DNA of 5,731 nt, from positions 2,704 to 8,434 of the forward strand of contig PBPF01000071.1 in the NCBI GenBank assembly GCA_002724615.1, written 5' to 3'. Shown here in pieces: positions 5,453-5,731 of the stretch. The translations under genes were made by a program, and so were the position numbers. A model generated the notes under the pieces. The model made no database searches. It was not told the DNA's origin and worked only from the letters and a program-made list of their open reading frames with translations. Origin of the DNA: Verrucomicrobiales bacterium (GTDB taxonomy: Bacteria > Verrucomicrobiota > Verrucomicrobiia > Limisphaerales > UBA1100). How positions within the stretch are numbered: the stretch's first letter is position 1; every line of letters begins with the position of its first letter.

Positions 5453-5731
5453 ACCGGGCTCGGCGTTCCAGGAACTACTCAAGGACGCCGACCTAGAGGA
5501 GGAATTCGCCTACCTGCGGGAGCCGCCGCGCGGCAAGGCTAGGCTGCTGCATGGCTTCTTTGAGCTTTTTGGCACCACCCTGTTCAACCTCTGGTGCCCG
5601 CTCACCGTCCATGGCCGCGAGCGCCTGCCTTCCCCACCATACATGATCTGCAGCAACCACTGCAGCCACATGGACAGCGCAGCGCTTATGTACGCCAGCG
5701 GGCTCGACTTCAATCAGTTTGGCATGGTGGC
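5433..5731 (+). CDS. PlsC-type (1-acyl-glycerol-phosphate-like) acyltransferase, N-terminal part (3' truncated by window)
   Basis: The frame starting at the ATG at 5433 stays open to the window edge: 99 complete codons plus two bases. After a charged N-terminal stretch of about 35 residues there is a hydrophobic/aromatic segment (LLHGFFELFGTTLFNLW, about 38-54). A VHGRERLP strand follows, then SNHCSHMDSAAL with the NHX4D catalytic motif (Asn75, His76, Asp81) of the PlsC/LPAAT acyltransferase superfamily, which uses acyl-CoA or acyl-ACP to acylate lysophospholipids or other alcohols at the membrane. The start lies inside the end of the HMG-CoA reductase gene (20-base overlap, different frame), pointing to translational coupling. 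No good Shine-Dalgarno sequence is visible; an in-frame TTG at 5406 is a weaker alternative. The later motifs (glycine/arginine block, EGTR) lie beyond the window, so substrate class cannot be judged. Confidence 0.82.
   Translation, partial: MPSSEGKPGSAFQELLKDADLEEEFAYLREPPRGKARLLHGFFELFGTTLFNLWCPLTVHGRERLPSPPYMICSNHCSHMDSAALMYASGLDFNQFGMV

Noticed and set aside
5420..5460. Possible frameshift or fusion between the HMG-CoA reductase and the acyltransferase
   Set aside because: The reductase ends normally just after its catalytic His and terminal Arg, and the acyltransferase has its own ATG. Overlapping separate genes explain the sequence without a frameshift.

Overview
The window looks like a stretch of chromosome from a bacterium of the Planctomycetota-Verrucomicrobiota-Chlamydiota group, most likely Verrucomicrobiota. 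The reasons are a Tat-exported DUF1501 protein, a pseudopilin of the 'H-X9-DG' type that is greatly expanded in those phyla, and an otherwise ordinary, moderately GC-rich sequence. This placement is inferred from gene families and not from any phylogenetic marker. I see no tRNA, rRNA, CRISPR array, transposase or other mobile element.

Region 1 (1-1839, + strand) is a tightly packed cassette. It holds the C-terminal half of a UbiA-like polytopic membrane protein (start lies off the window), a class I SAM-dependent methyltransferase joined to it by an ATGA stop/start overlap, and an alpha/beta hydrolase about 10 bases further on. The spacing suggests one operon that could modify a prenylated or otherwise lipophilic compound; the substrate cannot be read from sequence.

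Region 2 (1840-2737) holds a single secreted pseudopilin gene, then a short convergent spacer with two hairpins facing opposite ways. These are candidate terminators for the pseudopilin gene (+) and the DUF1501 gene (-).

Region 3 (2738-4060, - strand) is one large gene for a DUF1501 protein of the alkaline phosphatase/sulfatase-like clan with a clear twin-arginine signal. The cytochrome-type DUF1549/DUF1553 partner that usually accompanies this family in these phyla is absent from the visible flanks.

Region 4 (4061-4234) is a 174-base divergent intergenic region. It carries a perfect TTCACA/TGTGAA inverted repeat and further related half-sites spaced by roughly whole helical turns. It also holds a hairpin in the DUF1501 leader and a good Shine-Dalgarno sequence for that gene.

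Region 5 (4235-5731, + strand) encodes a soluble, class I-like but divergent HMG-CoA reductase. A PlsC-type acyltransferase overlaps its end by 20 bases and runs off the window. This acyltransferase start is easy to miss because the frame stays open to the window edge. The pair is the most interesting part: an HMG-CoA reductase with all four catalytic residues but altered substrate and cofactor loops, translationally linked to a glycerolipid-type acyltransferase.
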